Shown here: positions 62,662-64,000 of the stretch, piece after piece
How positions within the stretch are numbered: the first letter of the stretch is position 1
Layout: each line of letters begins with the position of its first letter
NCBI RefSeq assembly: GCF_005116715.1
Contig: NZ_SWCI01000006.1
Coordinates: 124,001 to 188,000 of the forward strand
Reading direction: 5' to 3'
Source: Ferrimonas sediminicola
GTDB taxonomy: Bacteria > Pseudomonadota > Gammaproteobacteria > Enterobacterales > Shewanellaceae
DNA length: 64,000 bases
Made by a program: the position numbers and the translations under genes
The notes under the pieces: generated by a model
The model's input: only the letters and a program-made list of their open reading frames with translations
Databases searched by the model: none
Told to the model about the DNA's origin: nothing

Positions 62662-63575
62662 TGCCCGACCTGGCTCTGCTGCAAGGCATCCACGACGAAG
62701 CCCTGCCCCTTATCGGGCAGGGTCGGGTGGCGGACTACATCCCGGCCCTGGCCGGGGTGCCCGCCAACCGACTCGGCATCGCCATCTGCACCGCGGATGG
62801 TGAGCTGCTGGGGGCCGGTGACTACCTCGACCCCTTCTCCATCCAGAGCATCTCCAAGGTGTTCTCGCTGATCCAGGCGATGAGCCTGTATGAGGAGCAG
62901 GAGCTATGGAGTCGGGTGGGCAAGGAGCCCTCGGGTAACCCGTTCAACTCCCTGGTTCAGCTGGAGTTCGAGCACGGCATCCCCAGAAACCCCTTTATCA
63001 ACGCCGGTGCCCTGGTGGTGAGTGATATGCTCCAGGGGCGGCTGAGTGCCCCCAAGCACCGGATGCTGGAGCTGGTGCGCGAGCTCTCCGGCAATCAGCA
63101 TATCGTCTGCGACAAGGTGGTGGCCCGCTCCGAGTACGAACACTCGGCCCGCAACGCCGCCATCTGCTACCTGATGAAGTCCTTCGGCAATTTCCACAAC
63201 GACGTGGATGGGGTGATGAAGAGTTACTTCAATCACTGCGCCATCCGCATGAGCTGCGCCGATCTGGCCCGGGCCTTCTTCTTCCTGGCCAACAAGGGGG
63301 TCTGCCTGGGCGGCAGGCGGATGATCAGCGAGCGCCAGAGCCGCCAGGTCAATGCCCTGTTGGCTACCTGCGGCCTCTACGACGGGGCCGGGGAGTTCGC
63401 CTACCGGGTGGGTATGCCCGGCAAGAGCGGCGTCGGTGGCGGCATCGTGGCGGTGGTGCCCGGCGAACTCAGTGTTTGTGTCTGGTCTCCTGAGCTTGAC
63501 CCTTCAGGGAACTCCCTGGCGGGAACCCGCATGCTGGAGCTGCTGGCCAAGCGGCTTGGACGCTCCATCTTCTGA
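62661..63575 (+). CDS. glsA: glutaminase A
   Basis: A 304-residue serine-dependent glutaminase of the beta-lactamase-like fold: [11 protein letters not shown] (Ser-x-x-Lys), [53 protein letters not shown] region and [16 protein letters not shown]. It hydrolyses glutamine to glutamate and ammonia. Start at 62661 gives the standard length and overlaps yggL, implying translational coupling; an upstream frame inside yggL is not used. Confidence 0.96.
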   Translation: MPDLALLQGIHDEALPLIGQGRVADYIPALAGVPANRLGIAICTADGELLGAGDYLDPFSIQSISKVFSLIQAMSLYEEQELWSRVGKEPSGNPFNSLVQLEFEHGIPRNPFINAGALVVSDMLQGRLSAPKHRMLELVRELSGNQHIVCDKVVARSEYEHSARNAAICYLMKSFGNFHNDVDGVMKSYFNHCAIRMSCADLARAFFFLANKGVCLGGRRMISERQSRQVNALLATCGLYDGAGEFAYRVGMPGKSGVGGGIVAVVPGELSVCVWSPELDPSGNSLAGTRMLELLAKRLGRSIF

Positions 63576-63583
63576 TGGTGATT

Positions 63584-63602
63584 CTCGCCACTTAGTGGTG
63601 AG
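63584..63602 (+). terminator. hairpin after glsA
   Basis: CTCGCCAC/GTGGTGAG arms (one G-T pair), TTA loop, nine bases past the stop; no T tract. Confidence 0.4.
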
Positions 63603-63716
63603 CCTTCCTACCATACCCAAGAGAATTACCGACTGTTTTCTTTAATATCAGTTATTTAAATTTCTGGCCCAATACTGGCATTACCCAGACATCATCCAAT
63701 TCAAAGGAGCTGAGTA

Positions 63717-64000
63717 ATGTCATTGTCCAAAGTTGCTACTGTCGTGGTGCTGTCCTCTACCCTGGCATCCGCCGCCGCCCTGGCCCAAGATCAACAGTGT
63801 GATTTCTCCTTCAACCATGATCTGGTGATCAGTGACACCAGGCTGGAGGTGATGGAGGAGGGGCGTACCCTGTACCGCTTCGAAGAGGGCCGGCTGTGGG
63901 TGGAGGGAGAGCGGATCCCCCTCGATGGCAGCCAGCAGCAGGCGATGAGCGACTTCCAGCTGGCGATCTATAACCAGATGCCCGCCACCATAGAGCTGGT
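63717..64000 (+). CDS. YggN-like DUF2884 protein, N-terminal part
   Basis: The first 94 residues of an exported protein: signal peptide (MSLSKVATVVVLSSTLASAA), then QCDFSFNHDLVISDTRLEV, which resembles the DUF2884/YggN start (N-terminal strand, one Cys). AAGGAG ends 9 bases before ATG 63717. yggN sits beside yggL-trmB in E. coli, supporting the call. Function unknown; the rest lies beyond the window. Confidence 0.7.
   Translation, partial: MSLSKVATVVVLSSTLASAAALAQDQQCDFSFNHDLVISDTRLEVMEEGRTLYRFEEGRLWVEGERIPLDGSQQQAMSDFQLAIYNQMPATIEL

Overview
The window looks like chromosomal DNA of a GC-rich marine gammaproteobacterium of the Alteromonadales, most like Ferrimonas or a close relative of Shewanella. 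This rests on an OmcA/MtrC-type decahaem lipoprotein, a urocanate reductase of the Shewanella type, an octahaem sulfite reductase (Sir/Mcc) cluster, and Shewanella-like orthologues of menB, yaeQ, mutY-yggX, trmB-yggL and glsA. The genus is an inference; the GC content looks higher than in most Shewanella. I see no phage, IS element, integrase or CRISPR array.

Layout. 1-9.5 kb: a truncated M14 peptidase gene, a YdhR-like gene divergent from a LysR regulator, two overlapping paralogous LysR genes, a small membrane protein, an AraC regulator, a lipase-like hydrolase, a small exported protein, a 1-kb gene-free stretch rich in inverted repeats, and an aromatic amino acid permease. 9.6-12 kb: an S46 dipeptidyl-peptidase and tRNA-Gly(CCC). 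12-20 kb: a urocanate respiration module (outer-membrane barrel, urdA, apbE), an adjoining LuxR / response regulator / histidine kinase operon, and a LysR-type regulator with two HTH domains. 20-31 kb: a decahaem outer-membrane cytochrome, menB, a Nudix hydrolase, a flavin reductase, a CHASE4-like GGDEF protein, a eukaryotic-type speD, and a LysR/MFS pair. 31-36 kb: a complete BMP-type (probably nucleoside) ABC importer. 36-43 kb: housekeeping genes (yiiM-like, fkpA, yaeQ, HIT, PAP2, deaD, GST, small barrel). 43.9-45.7 kb: three identical tRNA-Phe genes in duplicated units, plus the 10-nt stump of a fourth. 46-60 kb: a transmembrane winged-helix regulator and a 12-gene sulfite respiration locus. 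60-64 kb: yggX, mutY, trmB, yggL, glsA and the start of a yggN-like gene.

How the genes work together. The sulfite locus is the centrepiece. SirA carries seven CXXCH motifs and one CX15CH motif, the signature of the haem-copper sulfite reductase MccA/SirA. Divergently placed are a dedicated CcmF-like haem lyase (SirE), a CcmH/NrfF-like partner (SirF) and a TlpA-like thioredoxin (SirT). Downstream of sirA are a periplasmic rhodanese, an FKBP isomerase with a Met-rich tail, a TPR protein (SirG), an FeS protein plus NrfD-type quinol module (SirC, SirD), and a NosL-NosD-NosF-NosY set that would fit copper supply to the active site. The SirF-like protein has CXXS instead of CXXC, which is the most unusual residue change in the window. 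The urocanate module similarly pairs a flavoprotein with the ApbE that would attach its FMN.
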